Shown here: in pieces, positions 22,479-33,309 of the stretch | Layout of the letters: each line of letters begins with the position of its first letter | Position numbering within the stretch: the first letter of the stretch is position 1 | Notes under the pieces: generated by a model | What the model was told of the DNA's origin: nothing | The model's input: the letters and a program-made list of their open reading frames with translations, nothing else | Databases searched by the model: none | Made by a program: the position numbers and the translations under genes | Assembly (NCBI RefSeq): GCF_021496725.1 | Contig: NZ_CP051215.1 | Coordinates: forward strand, 186,001-250,000 | Reading direction: 5' to 3' | From: Spiroplasma platyhelix PALS-1 | GTDB lineage: Bacteria > Bacillota_I > Bacilli_A > Mycoplasmatales > VBWQ01 | Length of the DNA: 64,000 nt

Positions 22479-23723
22479 ATGTTTAATAGTTATGTTGGTC
22501 CTTGAGGGATTTCTTCTGATTATGGTTGGTTTCATGTTTATGCTTTTACCATGTTCTTCGGAATGGTAGTAGCAATTCTTTTTTCATGATACCGTTTGTA
22601 CAAACAAAAAGTTCCAACTGATGGTTTTATTTGATCAGTTGTCTTTATTATTCCTGCTTCTTTGTTAGGAGCTAGTTTTTTTGGTAAGGATGATCCAACC
22701 CGACCAATTGGTTTTTGAGAGAAATTTGCTTTCTGACAGCCTGGAATGTCAATTCATGGTGGCGTATTGTTTGGTGCAATTGTTGGGTTGATTTTCTTTG
22801 CTATTTATAAAAAGAAGACTAATGTATCATTATGAGTTTATGGGGATTGTATTATCCCAAACATTCTATTAGGTCAAGTGATTGGTCGTTGAGGAAACTT
22901 TTTTAATCATGAACTTTTAGGTGCAGTTGTTGGTTACAGTGATGTTTTAAATGCTAGTCATATTTCTGCTATTTCTTGACTACCAGCATTTATTCGTGAT
23001 AACTGTTTTCAATTATTGGGTGGTAGTCCAGAAACAGCATTCATTGATGGTAAAGAGATGATTGTTTTTCGTGCACCAATCTTTTTATATGAATCACTAG
23101 CTAATTTAGGATTTTGAGCTATTCTAACTTTTTTACTACCAAATGCTTTTCATTGATTCAGTAAGAAACCATGGAAAGTGGAAGCAAAGAAATATCAACT
23201 GTTGACAATGGCAGATATTCAGAAAAAAACTAAAACTAAGAGTAATTCAGTTTCAAATTACTTTACTTTAATTCACCAAAATCATAAGCTAAAGCAAAAA
23301 TATTGAAATGAAGCTTTTTATAATTATAAAGCTGATGGTTTTGTTGTTAAGGAAATCAATCAAAAATATAAAGCAAAGAAAGCAAAAGCAATGAAAGAAC
23401 AATTCTTTGTTAGAAATGATTTAATCACTAAAGCTTATTTTGCTAGAAGTAGCAAACTCTATCATTTGAATAATCCGAAAGGTTATGTTGTTCTTCGTTC
23501 TGGAGTACAAATGTGACTATATTTCTTTGGTTGAAATTTCATTCGTTTCTGTTTGGAGTTACAAAGAGATGATGCAGATTTATTTTTAAAGCATCGTCGA
23601 ACTTTAGATTACACAATTTTGATTTTAATTTTTTTTCTAGGCTTGGTTTTAGCAGTTTTAAGTCAATTAGTTTTTGCTAGATATTTTAGAAAAAATGGTT
23701 GAACTTATGAAAAAGAATACTAG
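22479..23723 (+). CDS. lgt: Prolipoprotein diacylglyceryl transferase, enlarged form
   Basis: 414 residues against the usual 260-300. It adds diacylglycerol from phosphatidylglycerol to the lipobox Cys of lipoproteins, in the membrane. The core is intact: GMSIHGGVLFGAIVG (active-site His-Gly-Gly) and GRWGNFFNHELLG, the Lgt signature. The extra length is a Lys-rich hydrophilic insert at about residues 225-330 before the last helices. AAAGGAAGAG favours ATG 22479; an in-frame ATG at 22428 behind AGGTG is an alternative. It serves the lipoproteins of this genome, including the one at 62.0 kb. Confidence 0.95.
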
Positions 23724-23856
23724 CAGTTAATAAAGTTTTGCTAGCATTTATTTGTCAAATAGGGAAAAAATTTCTTTGTTTATATACAAAACAGAAATTA
23801 ACTGTTATATTTTGATATAATTATAATGAAAATTTAGATATTTAAGAGGGTTAGTA

Positions 23857-24156
23857 ATGTTCATTAGTGCCAGTGACTCATCAAATACGATTGATTTTTT
23901 AGGAATTCAAATCTCAATCTCTTCTTTTTTACTAATAGCTGGTGGTATTGCTTTATTAGTTTTTTTAGGTTTATTAGTAATCTTGCTCTTGATGTATTTG
24001 CGTAAAAAAATGGCAATTAAAGGATATTTAGGTTTTGATAAAAAAAGTTATCAAGTAGAAGATGAAATTTTAGAAATTGAAGGAGAAATCTTACAAATTC
24101 AAAAAAAACTTTATCTTAACAAGCAAATAAAAAAAACAAAGAAAGTTTTTTCTTAG
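23857..24156 (+). CDS. Small membrane protein, unknown
   Basis: 99 residues. One long hydrophobic helix (about 20-47, LLIAGGIALLVFLGLLVILLL) precedes a cytoplasmic Lys/Glu coiled coil. GAGGG precedes the ATG. The next membrane-protein gene starts 15 bp later, so the pair is probably co-transcribed. No family recognised. Confidence 0.6.
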   Translation: MFISASDSSNTIDFLGIQISISSFLLIAGGIALLVFLGLLVILLLMYLRKKMAIKGYLGFDKKSYQVEDEILEIEGEILQIQKKLYLNKQIKKTKKVFS

Positions 24157-24171
24157 CATAGGTGGGTCTAG

Positions 24172-25218
24172 ATGGCTAAATGAAAAGCAAAGTTTGCTGC
24201 AAAAGTTTTGAACAATAAAAAAGAAGAAAGTCATGAGCAACAAAAGCCCAATGACTATTTTCATAATATTGTGCCACCAATTACTAGTAGTTTAGATAGT
24301 AAGCAAAATGCTAGTGATGTTCAAAAGATTCGTACTATCAAAGATGTTCAAGTTACATCTTCTTTTGTTATCCCATTAAATGAAAGAGCAAAGCAAAGTT
24401 CTTATCCTCCTTATCCAAATAACAATGATTTTTTCCAACAAGAGCAAAATTTAGTTAGTGAACCGAAAATGGATACGATGGCTTTAGTTAGTTTTAAAAA
24501 TAATTTTAAAATTCCTCAAGCAATTGGTTTTGAAATTAGAATTGAAAAGTTAAAGCAGTTACTTATGTCTTTATTTAGTTTAATTGTGATTTCAATTTGT
24601 TCAACATTTATTGGTTTTTATTTTAGTGACTTAAATTTAAGTTATATTCCTCATCCAGTTCTCACAATTCCTTTATTGATTTTTTCTTTGATGATTCTAG
24701 CAGTGAACTTAGTTGATTTTTTTTCTTTGAAAAAAGAAGTTAACTTATATATCGAGAAAACTTTAAAAGGTTCTTTGATGCCTCCTAATTTTATCATTAG
24801 AAATTATCGTAAGATTCATGGGCGCTTAATTATCTTCAATTGAATGTTTAGTTTCTGTTACGTTCTGATTGGATTAATTACTTTAATTATGTATCTAATT
24901 TCAGGACAAAAGTTGACTTTTTTAATTCAATCTTGAACAGTAACAGTTCCTGATTTAAAAACTGATGCAGTCACTTTATCAGTCGTGCTAGCAGTGATGT
25001 TTTTTATCCATATGATGAGTATTGTTTTCTTTAAAAAACGTAAAGGTAACATCATTAGTTATTATGGCTATGAAGTTGTTAGCCCAAATGATTTAGAAGT
25101 TTATAAGAAAAAAATTAACCGTATTTGTCTGATTATTGCAATTAGTTTTATTGCAATTATCTTTTTTGCCATTGCAATTCCAATATTAGTTGTACGTCGT
25201 AGAAAAAAGAAGGCTTAG
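24172..25218 (+). CDS. Multi-pass membrane protein, unknown
   Basis: 348 residues with TGA as Trp. A ~110-residue hydrophilic, Gln/Asn-rich N-terminus is followed by five or so helices (about 130-150, 160-185, 222-243, 270-285 and 320-342) and a Lys/Arg tail. GGTGGG precedes the ATG. Its layout (soluble N-terminus, membrane C-half) resembles the protein at 7.1 kb, though the sequences are not visibly alike. No family recognised. Confidence 0.6.
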
Positions 25219-25224
25219 TTAGCA

Positions 25225-25842
25225 ATGGAACAAATAATTAGTCAAGATTTTTTTCTTAGTGAAGCAACAGTTGTAGCAAAAAACTTGCTAGGAAAAATTT
25301 TAGTTAGAACTATTAAGGGTCAAAAAATCAAAGCAAGAATTGTTGAGACTGAAGCGTATATGGGTGGTTTTGATCGTGCTTCTCATAGTTACGGATTTAA
25401 AAAAACACCAAAAACTCTGCCTCTCTATCAAGAGGGTGGTAGAATTTATATCTATTTAATATATGGGATGTATTATTGCTTTAATATTGTAGTTAATACA
25501 AAAGATAATCCGCAAGCTGTTTTAATTCGTGCTGTTGAGATTATTGAAGGACATGAAGTAGCAATAAATTATCTTGCTGGTAATAATCATAAAAAAAGAT
25601 CACATCATTGAACTAATGGTCCAGGGAAACTTGCACTAGCATTGAATCTTGATCAGAGTTTAAATAATTTACATTTGTTGAGCAATGATTGTCTTACTTT
25701 AGTTAGCGATGATTTTTTTGTTGGTCCAGATGAAATTGTAGCAGCAAAAAGAGTCAACATTGATTATGCACAAGAAGATAAGGAGCATTTTTGAAGATTT
25801 TATTTAAAAAATAATCTATTTGTTTCTAAGGTGATTAAATAG
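25225..25842 (+). CDS. DNA-3-methyladenine glycosylase (AAG/MPG family)
   Basis: 205 residues, normal length. IVETEAYMGGFDRASHSY carries the catalytic Glu and the D-x-A-S-H motif, GRIYIYLIYGMYYCFNIV supplies the nucleotide-flipping Tyr region, and TNGPGKLALAL closes the site. It removes alkylated and deaminated purines in base excision repair. It starts 6 bp after the upstream gene. Confidence 0.95.
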
Positions 25843-25863
25843 TTAGAAAAATTTCGTTATAAT
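25835..25863 (+). promoter_or_regulatory. gapN promoter
   Basis: TTAAAT and TATAAT are separated by 17 bp, 28 bp before the gapN ATG. Confidence 0.5.
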
Positions 25864-25891
25864 AAATATTAGTTACTAAGGGAGTGAAAAT

Positions 25892-27322
25892 ATGAATAAA
25901 ATTGAACAAATGTCAGCTTTAATTAATGGTCAAAGTTATCAAAATGGTAAGTGAGTTGAGATCATTAGTCCAACAACAAATGAAGTTATTGGACAAGTGC
26001 CTGCTCTAACAAAAAATGAAATTGATAAGGCTTATCAAATAGCATTTGATGCTCAAAAATTATGAGCAGAAATGCCTTTATTAGCAAGAATTAAAGTTTT
26101 AAATCAATGAAAAGAATTAATCACTAGTCATAAAGAAAAAATTGCTGATTTAATGGTGTTAGAAATAGCTAAGGGTAGAAAAGCAGCAATTACTGAAGTT
26201 GAAAGATCAGTGATGTATATTGATTACACATTTGAAGAAATGAAAAGAATTCATCCACGAGCATATAATGGTGATAGTTGAAATGCCAAAAATAAACTAG
26301 GAATTTTTGAGTATGTTCCAAAAGGAGTTGTGTTGGCAATTTCACCATTTAATTATCCAGTTAACTTAGCTATTTCTAAGATTATTCCTGCGTTAGTTGC
26401 TGGTAATAGTGTTGTTTTTAAACCTGCGTCTCAAGGTTCACTAGTAGGTCTTTATTTAGCACAACTAGCAAAAGCAACAGAAATTCCAGCAGGAGTTTTT
26501 AATGCTGTTAGTGGTAAGGGGAGTGAGATTGGTGATATTTTAGTTGAGAATCCATTAATCAATGTCATCTCATTTACAGGTTCTCCTGAAGTTGGAAAAC
26601 ATATTGCAAGTAAGTCTTTAAAAGTTGACATGATTTTAGAATTAGGTGGTAAGGATCCAGCAATTGTTTTGGCAGATGCTGATTTAGAGGATACTGCTAG
26701 CAAAATTATTAAAGGTGCCTTTAGTTACTCTGGACAACGTTGTACAGCAATTAAAAGAGTTTTAGTTGATGCTAAGGTGAAGAATCAGTTAGCAAAAATT
26801 TTAGTTGCTAAGGTTGCTAAATTAAGTGTAGGCAAACCTGAAGATGATTGTGATATCACACCAGTGATTGACAACAAAACAGTTAAGTATATTCAAGGTT
26901 TAATTAGTGATGCATTGAAAAAAGGGGCAAAAAATTTAATTGGCAATAAAGTTGAAGGAAATTTAATGATGCCAACTTTAATTGATAATGTGAAGGAAAA
27001 TATGAAGTTAGCATGAGAAGAACCTTTTGGGCCAGTGCTACCAATTATTAGTTTTAAAGATATTGAGCAAGCAATTAGCATTGCTAACAAGTCAGAGTAT
27101 GGTTTACAAGCAGCAATTTTTACAACTAACATCAACTCTGCTCTAAGTATTGCTAAGCGTTTAGAAACAGGAACAGTGAACATTAATGATCAAACGCAAA
27201 GAGGACCAGATCACTTTCCATTTACTGGAATCAAAGATTCAGGATTGGGAGCACAAGGAATTCATGATTCTTTAATCTCATTTATGCGTCCAAAAGGGAT
27301 TGTTCTGAATTGAAAAGACTAA
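25892..27322 (+). CDS. gapN: NADP-dependent non-phosphorylating glyceraldehyde-3-phosphate dehydrogenase
   Basis: 476 residues, aldehyde dehydrogenase fold. Catalytic C284 in SYSGQRCTAIK and general base E250 in LELGGKDP are present. INDQTQRGPDHFPFTGIKDSG near the C-terminus is the GapN-type substrate loop that separates it from other ALDHs. It oxidises glyceraldehyde-3-phosphate straight to 3-phosphoglycerate, making NADPH and skipping one ATP. In a cell without an oxidative pentose pathway this is a main NADPH source (known for relatives, inferred here). It has its own promoter. Confidence 0.93.
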
Positions 27323-27362
27323 ACAAATTTTTTAAAAAGTGTAGTCAAATCAACAAATAATG

Positions 27363-27500
27363 TGCTAAAATATATAGGCTTAAAAGATATTTTATTAAGC
27401 GTCACATTAATTAATTCATAGCCTTGTGCTTTCAATGATAATGAAAGTGGTTGATGTTCGAAATTAATGGAAGAAAAACAAATTTACTAAAGGAGAAATT
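27363..27500 (+). promoter_or_regulatory. rpsB promoter and structured 5' leader
   Basis: An extended -10 (TGC-TAAAAT, 27363-27371) is followed by a ~125-nt leader with two stem-loops: GCTTAA (27378-27383) with TTAAGC (27395-27400), and CTTTCA (27429-27434) with TGAAAG (27442-27447). Long rpsB leaders in other bacteria mediate S2 autoregulation. The same role here is inference. Confidence 0.45.
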
Positions 27501-28307
27501 ATGTCTATTGTAACAAGAGAAAAGCTTTTAGAAGCTGGAGTTCAATTTGGTCATCAAACTAAAAGATGAAACCCAAAAATGCGTAAATATATTTTTAATC
27601 AAAGAAATGGAATTCATATCATTGATTTACAAAAAACAATGCGTAAATTAGATGAAGCTTATAGTTTTGTTAAAGAACTTAGTGCTAATGGTGGCAAGAT
27701 TTTATTCGTTGGAACTAAAAAACAAGCTAAGCAAGCAATCCAAGATGGAGCTTTAAAAACAAATTCACCATATGTAACAGAAAGATGATTAGGTGGAAAC
27801 TTAACTAACTTTAAGACTATTAAAACTAGTATCAAGAAGTTAATTGATCTTGAAAATAAAGAAAAAAGTGGCGAATTAAAATTACTAACAAAAAAAGAAC
27901 AAATGCTTATTGCGAAAGAAAAAGATCGTTTAGATAGAAATCTTGGTGGGATTAGAAATATGTATAAACTGCCAGATGCAGTTTATGTTAGCGATATCAT
28001 CACAAATAAAATTGCTGTTGAAGAAGCAGTTAAATTAGGAATTCCTGTTATTGCAATTTGTGATAGTAATAGTGATCCAGATGACATTAGCTACATTATT
28101 CCAGGGAATGATGATGCTACAAAATCAATCACTTTAATTACTAACATAATTGCACAAGCAATTTTAGATGGTAAAAAACCTACTGGTCAAACACTAACTG
28201 AACCTGTAAAAGAAGAAGTTAAAGCAGAAGCAACACCATCAGCTGACAAACCAGCTGAAGAAAAACCTGAATCTGATACTAAACCAAGTACAGAAGAAGG
28301 TAAATAA
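27501..28307 (+). CDS. rpsB: 30S ribosomal protein S2
   Basis: 268 residues. Conserved segments: [19 protein letters not shown] (residues about 9-27), [14 protein letters not shown] and [18 protein letters not shown]. After the S2 core (ending near residue 225) there is a ~40-residue disordered tail rich in Lys, Glu, Pro and Thr. AAAGGAG lies 7 nt before the ATG, and tsf follows 13 bp later in the classic rpsB-tsf order. Confidence 0.97.
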
Positions 28308-28320
28308 TAAGGAGATTAGC

Positions 28321-29163
28321 ATGTCTGATATTAAAGTTGATATTAAATTATTAAAAGAATTAAGAGCAACAACTGGTGTTGGTTTTAATGATTGTCGCAT
28401 TGCTTTAATTGAAGCTAACAATGATTTAGATAAGGCCTTAGAAATCTTAAAGGTTAAGGGGCTATCAAAAGCATTGTCTAAAGTAAACAATGAAGCAACT
28501 GAAGGTGTTGCTAAGATTTTAATTGATAAAAATCGTGCTGTGATTATTGAGTTAAATTGTCAAACTGACTTTGTTGCCAATAATTTAGAATTCAATAATG
28601 TTTTGAATCAAATTTCAGTAACACTTTTAAAATCTGAAGCTGTATCAACAATTGATCAAGCCTTAGCTTTAGCAGTTTCTAAGACAGAAACAATCAAAGA
28701 TTTAATTACTAGTGCAATTACAAAATTAGGAGAAAACATTGTTTTAAAACGTTTTCAAGTAGTTGATAAAAAAGAAGATGAAATTTTTGGTTCTTATATT
28801 CATACAGGAGCAGTCAGTGCTGGACTTGTTGTTCTAGAAGGAACAAAAGATCAAGAGTTAGCAAAAAATATTGCAATGCAATTGGTAGCAATGAAACCAA
28901 AGTTTATTGATGTTAGTGATATTGATGAAACAGTAAGAGCAAAAGAATTAGAAATTGCTCAAGAGCAAGTTAAGGGTATGGAAAAGCCACAAGAAATCAT
29001 TGAAAAGATGGTTCAAGGAAAAGTTAACAAATCCCTAGCTGAACTAACAATTACTAGTCAAACTTACATTAAAGATCCATCATTAACAATTAAGCAATAT
29101 TTAGATAAAAATAATGCTAAAATTAAAAGTATGATTAGATATGAAGTAGGAGAGTTGGTTTAA
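28321..29163 (+). CDS. tsf: Elongation factor Ts
   Basis: 280 residues. KELRATTGVGFNDCRIALIEAN is the N-terminal UBA-like EF-Ts signature, followed by EGVAKILIDKNRAVIIELNCQTDFVA (core). It exchanges GDP for GTP on EF-Tu. AAGGAG precedes the ATG. Co-transcribed with rpsB. Confidence 0.97.
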   Translation: MSDIKVDIKLLKELRATTGVGFNDCRIALIEANNDLDKALEILKVKGLSKALSKVNNEATEGVAKILIDKNRAVIIELNCQTDFVANNLEFNNVLNQISVTLLKSEAVSTIDQALALAVSKTETIKDLITSAITKLGENIVLKRFQVVDKKEDEIFGSYIHTGAVSAGLVVLEGTKDQELAKNIAMQLVAMKPKFIDVSDIDETVRAKELEIAQEQVKGMEKPQEIIEKMVQGKVNKSLAELTITSQTYIKDPSLTIKQYLDKNNAKIKSMIRYEVGELV

Positions 29164-29198
29164 TTACCTAACTCAAAAAAATACTTTGAGGTGAAAAA

Positions 29199-29807
29199 AT
29201 GGCACAATTTAAAATTATTTATTATATAGTTTTAGTAATGTCTTTTCTATTAATTGCAGTTTTTCTTTGAGGAGCTGTTACTTATAAAAAGTCTAAAAGT
29301 AATGTACGATTTTTAAATCGTCCTTTATTAGCACTAACACTATCTATTGCAGCAGTTAGTTTTATTCTTGCTTGAATTCCAATTATAATGAAAGTTTGAG
29401 CATATGATGATGAATTTGTTAGATCAGATCCAGCATTTATTTCAATTTTAGTTTTTGAATTTATTTTCTTAATTGCTTTCTTAGTTTTAGCTTATGTTTT
29501 TGCCTTTGATTTTGGGATGACATTAGAGCAAGATACTAATCGCTTACAATTCTTTGGTCAAACAGTAAACACTGAAAAAATTATTGCCTTAGAAGAAAAG
29601 CCACATTGCTTAAAAATTGTTTACGAACAAGGATTTAAAAACATTAAGAAAAAAATTACTATCTTTAGTCCTAAGGCAAGACTTTTTGCTAAGGAGATTT
29701 TAACTGATATTGTTGCAGCAAATCAAAGTCAAAGAGCAGCAGCACTAGCAATAGAAAATATTGAAACAACAGATTCAACACAAAATGTTGAACTTGAACA
29801 AAATTAA
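29199..29807 (+). CDS. Three-helix membrane protein, unknown
   Basis: 202 residues with helices at about 5-26, 42-64 and 80-105, then a ~100-residue cytoplasmic domain with a short beta pattern (LQFFGQTVNTEKIIALEE, LKIVYEQGFKNIKKKITIF) that could be PH-like. The match is by pattern only. GAGGTG precedes the ATG. It is the last gene of the rpsB-tsf unit before a terminator. Confidence 0.6.
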
Positions 29808-29813
29808 TAAAGT

Positions 29814-29842
29814 AAAAAAACCACAAACACAATGTGGTTTTT
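29814..29842 (+). terminator. Terminator of the rpsB-tsf unit
   Basis: CCACA / TGTGG with a 7-nt loop, flanked by A7 and T-run. Confidence 0.8.
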
Positions 29843-29872
29843 TATAATTAAAGTAGAAATTTGGAGGGAATA

Positions 29873-30616
29873 GTGGAAAATTTTAAATATAAAAGAATTT
29901 TATTAAAAATTAGTGGTGAAGCATTAGGGTCAACAGATGACTTATACAGCAATGAAAAAATTGATAAGATTTGTCAACAAATTAAAACTTTAATCAATAG
30001 CAAAGTTCAAGTTGCACTAGTTGTTGGTGGAGGGAATATTTGAAGAGGTGCCAAAGAAGGTCAAAAAGTTGGGTTGGATCGTACTAACGCTGACTATATG
30101 GGGATGCTAGCAACTGTGATGAATGCTTTAGTGTTGGAATCAAAATTTAGAGCATTAGGTCTAAATGTCATTGTGCAATCAGCTTTAGAAGTCAACAAAG
30201 TAGCAGAACCTTATTACTATAAAAAAGCAATTAGCAGACTAGAAAAAGGTTATGTTGTGATTTTAGCTGGAGGAACAGGTTATCCTTACTTTACAACTGA
30301 TACCACAGCAGCTTTAAGAGCAGCAGAGATTAAAGCAGATGTCATTTTAATGGCAAAAAATGGGGTGGATGGAGTTTACGATCAAGATCCACAAGTAAAT
30401 AAAAATGCTGTTCGATTTTCTTCTTTAGACTATCAAGATATCACTAGCAAGAATTTAAAAGTGATGGACCTAACTGCTTCAACAATGTCAATGGAAGCTG
30501 ATTTAGAAATTGTTGTGTTCGATATTAATACTCCAGATAACATCATCAAAGCAGCACAAGGAACAGCGATTTCTACAACTATTAGTAGCAAAAAAAATAT
30601 CAATTCTAAGGAGTAA
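29873..30616 (+). CDS. pyrH: UMP kinase (PyrH)
   Basis: 247 residues, amino-acid-kinase fold. KRILLKISGEALG, VVGGGNIWRGA and LDRTNADYMGMLATVMNAL are the UMPK signatures. It phosphorylates UMP to UDP with ATP. GTG 29873 is preferred because GGAGGG lies 4 nt before it; upstream in-frame codons would place the start inside the RBS. frr, the usual next gene, is not here: pta begins 5 nt after the stop. Confidence 0.96.
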
Positions 30617-30621
30617 TCTAA

Positions 30622-31677
30622 ATGAATTTAGAGCAACATATATTAAGTACAATTTATAAAAAAAAACCAGAAAAACCAATTAGAATTTTATTCCCTGAAG
30701 CAGAAAATGAAAAAGTTCAAGCTGTAGCATTGAAGTTGATTCAAAATACTTTTGTTTACATAACTGAAGATAAAAAAGAGCAAACAATTAGCATTAAAGA
30801 TATCATTGAACCAGTTTTATTGTTTGATGAAAAAGATAGTATTCCTGAAGCACTAGCTAAGCAAGTTACAATTATCAAAACTACTGATCAATCAAATTTG
30901 GCTCAAAAGTTGTACCAAATTAGAAAAGAAAAAGGTCTAACATTAGCACAGGCGCAAACTTTAGTAGCTGGTAAGAATTACTATGGCATGATGCTACTTG
31001 ATGGCAATGAAGTTGATTGTTTAGTTGCTGGGATTAACTACAAAACAGCAGATATTTTAAGACCAGCTTTACAAATTATCAAAGCAGATAAGAAAACGGT
31101 TGCCAGCACTTTTATTATGAATAAGAATGAAGAAACTTATCTTTTCAGTGATTGTTCAATCAATATTTTACCAACAGCAGAACAATTAGTTGAGATTGCA
31201 GATAGCACCATTAATTTTGCTCTTGATTTTGATTTTAAAACTTTTGATTCAATTAACTTTGAACATTTAAATGTTGCCATGTTATCTTATTCAACTAATG
31301 GTAGTGGTACAGGTCAAGATGTTGATAAGGTGAGAACAGCAAGTCAAACACTAGCGCAAAAGAATTGAAATGGTGAACAAAAAGTAAACATTGCTGGAGA
31401 AATTCAGTTTGATGCAGCATTTGATGAAACAGTTCGCAAAAAAAAGTTTTCTAATCTTGAGATGAAGGGTGCATGTAACATTTTTATCTTTCCTGACTTA
31501 GAAGCAGGGAACATCGGTTACAAAATTGCCCAAAGAATGGGAAAATTTAAAGCAATTGGTCCAATAATTTTAGGGTTGAAAAAACCAGTGAACGATTTAT
31601 CACGTGGTGCAACAATTGATGACATTTATGATACAGCACTAATCACTTGTGCCCAAAAATTTTTAAAAAGTAACTAA
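30622..31677 (+). CDS. pta: Phosphate acetyltransferase
   Basis: 351 residues (slightly long). RILFPEAENEKV at the start, a middle YYGMMLLDGNEVDCLVAG (matching the conserved G-x-x-L-x-x-G-x-x-D-G segment) and GACNIFIFPDLEAGNIGYKIAQR near the C-terminus identify Pta. It converts acetyl-CoA to acetyl phosphate. AAGGAG precedes the ATG, and the gene is coupled to pyrH. With ackA (33.3 kb) it makes ATP. Confidence 0.95.
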
Positions 31678-31688
31678 CTGAAACTTTG

Positions 31689-31718
31689 ACTGGTATTTAG
31701 TAAAATATCAGTTTTTTT
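31689..31718 (+). terminator. Terminator after pta
   Basis: ACTGGTATTT / AAATATCAGT (one G-U pair) with a 4-nt loop, then a T-run. Confidence 0.8.
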
Positions 31719-31742
31719 ATTAGATTCTTGCATTAAGGTACA

Positions 31743-31771
31743 TTGAAAAAATCGTTAATTAGTATTAAAAT
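31743..31771 (+). promoter_or_regulatory. lpdA promoter
   Basis: TTGAAA and TAAAAT are separated by 17 bp, 38 bp before the lpdA ATG. Confidence 0.6.
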
Positions 31772-31809
31772 GATAGGACATTAATTTTAGATTTAAAAAG
31801 GAGAAAAGA

Positions 31810-33279
31810 ATGAATTATAATTACGACTTAATTATTGTTGGAGCAGGCCCTGGAGGATATATTGCAGCAGAACGTGCTGGAAAATTAGGGCTAAAGACAG
31901 CAATTGTTGAAAAAGGAACTTGGGGTGGTGTTTGTTTGAATATCGGATGTATTCCAACAAAAACATTGCTAAAAAATGCTAAGGTTTTTCACTATCTAGA
32001 TGTTAGTGAAAAATATGGAATTAATTATGATAAGAACAGTATTCATATTGATTGAAATGTGGCACAAAAGAGAAAAGATGATGTTGTTAAGAAGTTGACT
32101 ACTGGTGTGCAATTTTTAATGAAAAGTAATAAAGTTGATAGCATAGTTGGAACAGCATCAGCAGTTGATAGTCATACAATTAAAGTGACAGATAAAGAAG
32201 GGTCACAAAAAACTTATACTGCTAAATATCTAATCATTGCTACTGGTTCAAAAGTAAAAATGTTTGATAATCCAAATGTTCCTGTTACAGGGTTGAGTAC
32301 AAATGATTTAAAAAATAATCAAACTTTACTAACTTCAACTGAGATTCTTTCTTTAAAAGAAATTCCTAAATCACTAACAGTAATTGGTGGTGGAGTTATT
32401 GGTTGTGAGTTTGCTGCTTTGTTTAGTACACTAGGTACTAAAGTAACAATTATTGAGTATTTGCCTTCAATCTTAGCTATTTCAGATCGTGATATTAGTA
32501 ATGAACTAACAAAGATTTTTATTAATAATGGCATTGAAATTCTAACAAATCATAGTGTTGCTAGTTTAGAAGGAAATACACTAACTTATTATGCAGCAGA
32601 TGATAAGGAACGAAAGAATCCTAAAACAATTACTAGTGACTATTTCTTATTAAGTACAGGAAGAATACCAATTACAGAAGGTTTTGAAAACCTTGATTTA
32701 CAAATTAAACCTAATGGTGCTTTTGCTGTCAACAATAAATTAGAAGCGTTAGATAAGAACAATCAAGTGCTTGATAACATTTACATTATTGGTGATGTAA
32801 CAGGAGAAAAAATGTTAGCTCATGTTGCTTCAAGTCAAGGATTGATGGCTATTAACAACATCTTAGTAAAAGAAAAGAAAGCAAACTATCAAGAACGAAT
32901 AGTTAACTACAATCAAATGCCAAGTTGTATTTATTCTTTCCCTGAAGCAGCTAGTGTTGGTTTAACAGAAGAAGAAGTTAAGAAACTCTATCCTGATGAC
33001 TATTTAAGTAAGAAGATTCCATTTAGTATTAATGGAAAAGCTTTAAGTGATGGTGAAACTGATGGGTTTGTTAAATTGATTATCAGTAAAAAGTATGGTG
33101 AGATTCTTGGTGCTCATATCTTAGGAACAACAGCAACAGACATGATTGCTGAAATTGTGAATATTATGGTGAACGAAGATACTATTGTTGAGTTAGCAAA
33201 TGCTTGTCACCCCCATCCAACGCTATCAGAAGTAGTGATGGATGTTGCTCAAGATTTAGCGTTACAAATTAATAAATAA
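31810..33279 (+). CDS. lpdA: Dihydrolipoamide dehydrogenase (E3)
   Basis: 489 residues. FAD motif [17 protein letters not shown], the redox pair C42/C47 ([13 protein letters not shown]), NAD site [15 protein letters not shown] contact [14 protein letters not shown] and the catalytic C-terminal [10 protein letters not shown] are all in place. It reoxidises lipoyl groups of pyruvate dehydrogenase. There is no N-terminal lipoyl domain, unlike some mycoplasma E3s. E1 and E2 genes are not in this window. AAAGGAG precedes the ATG. Confidence 0.96.
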
Positions 33280-33309
33280 GCATAAGCAAATTAAAGGAGC
33301 AAAAAATAA

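Noticed and set aside
23720-23755. Stem CTAGCA/TGCTAG after lgt as a terminator
   Set aside because: The stem is short, the loop is long and the T-run is broken, so it is too weak to call.
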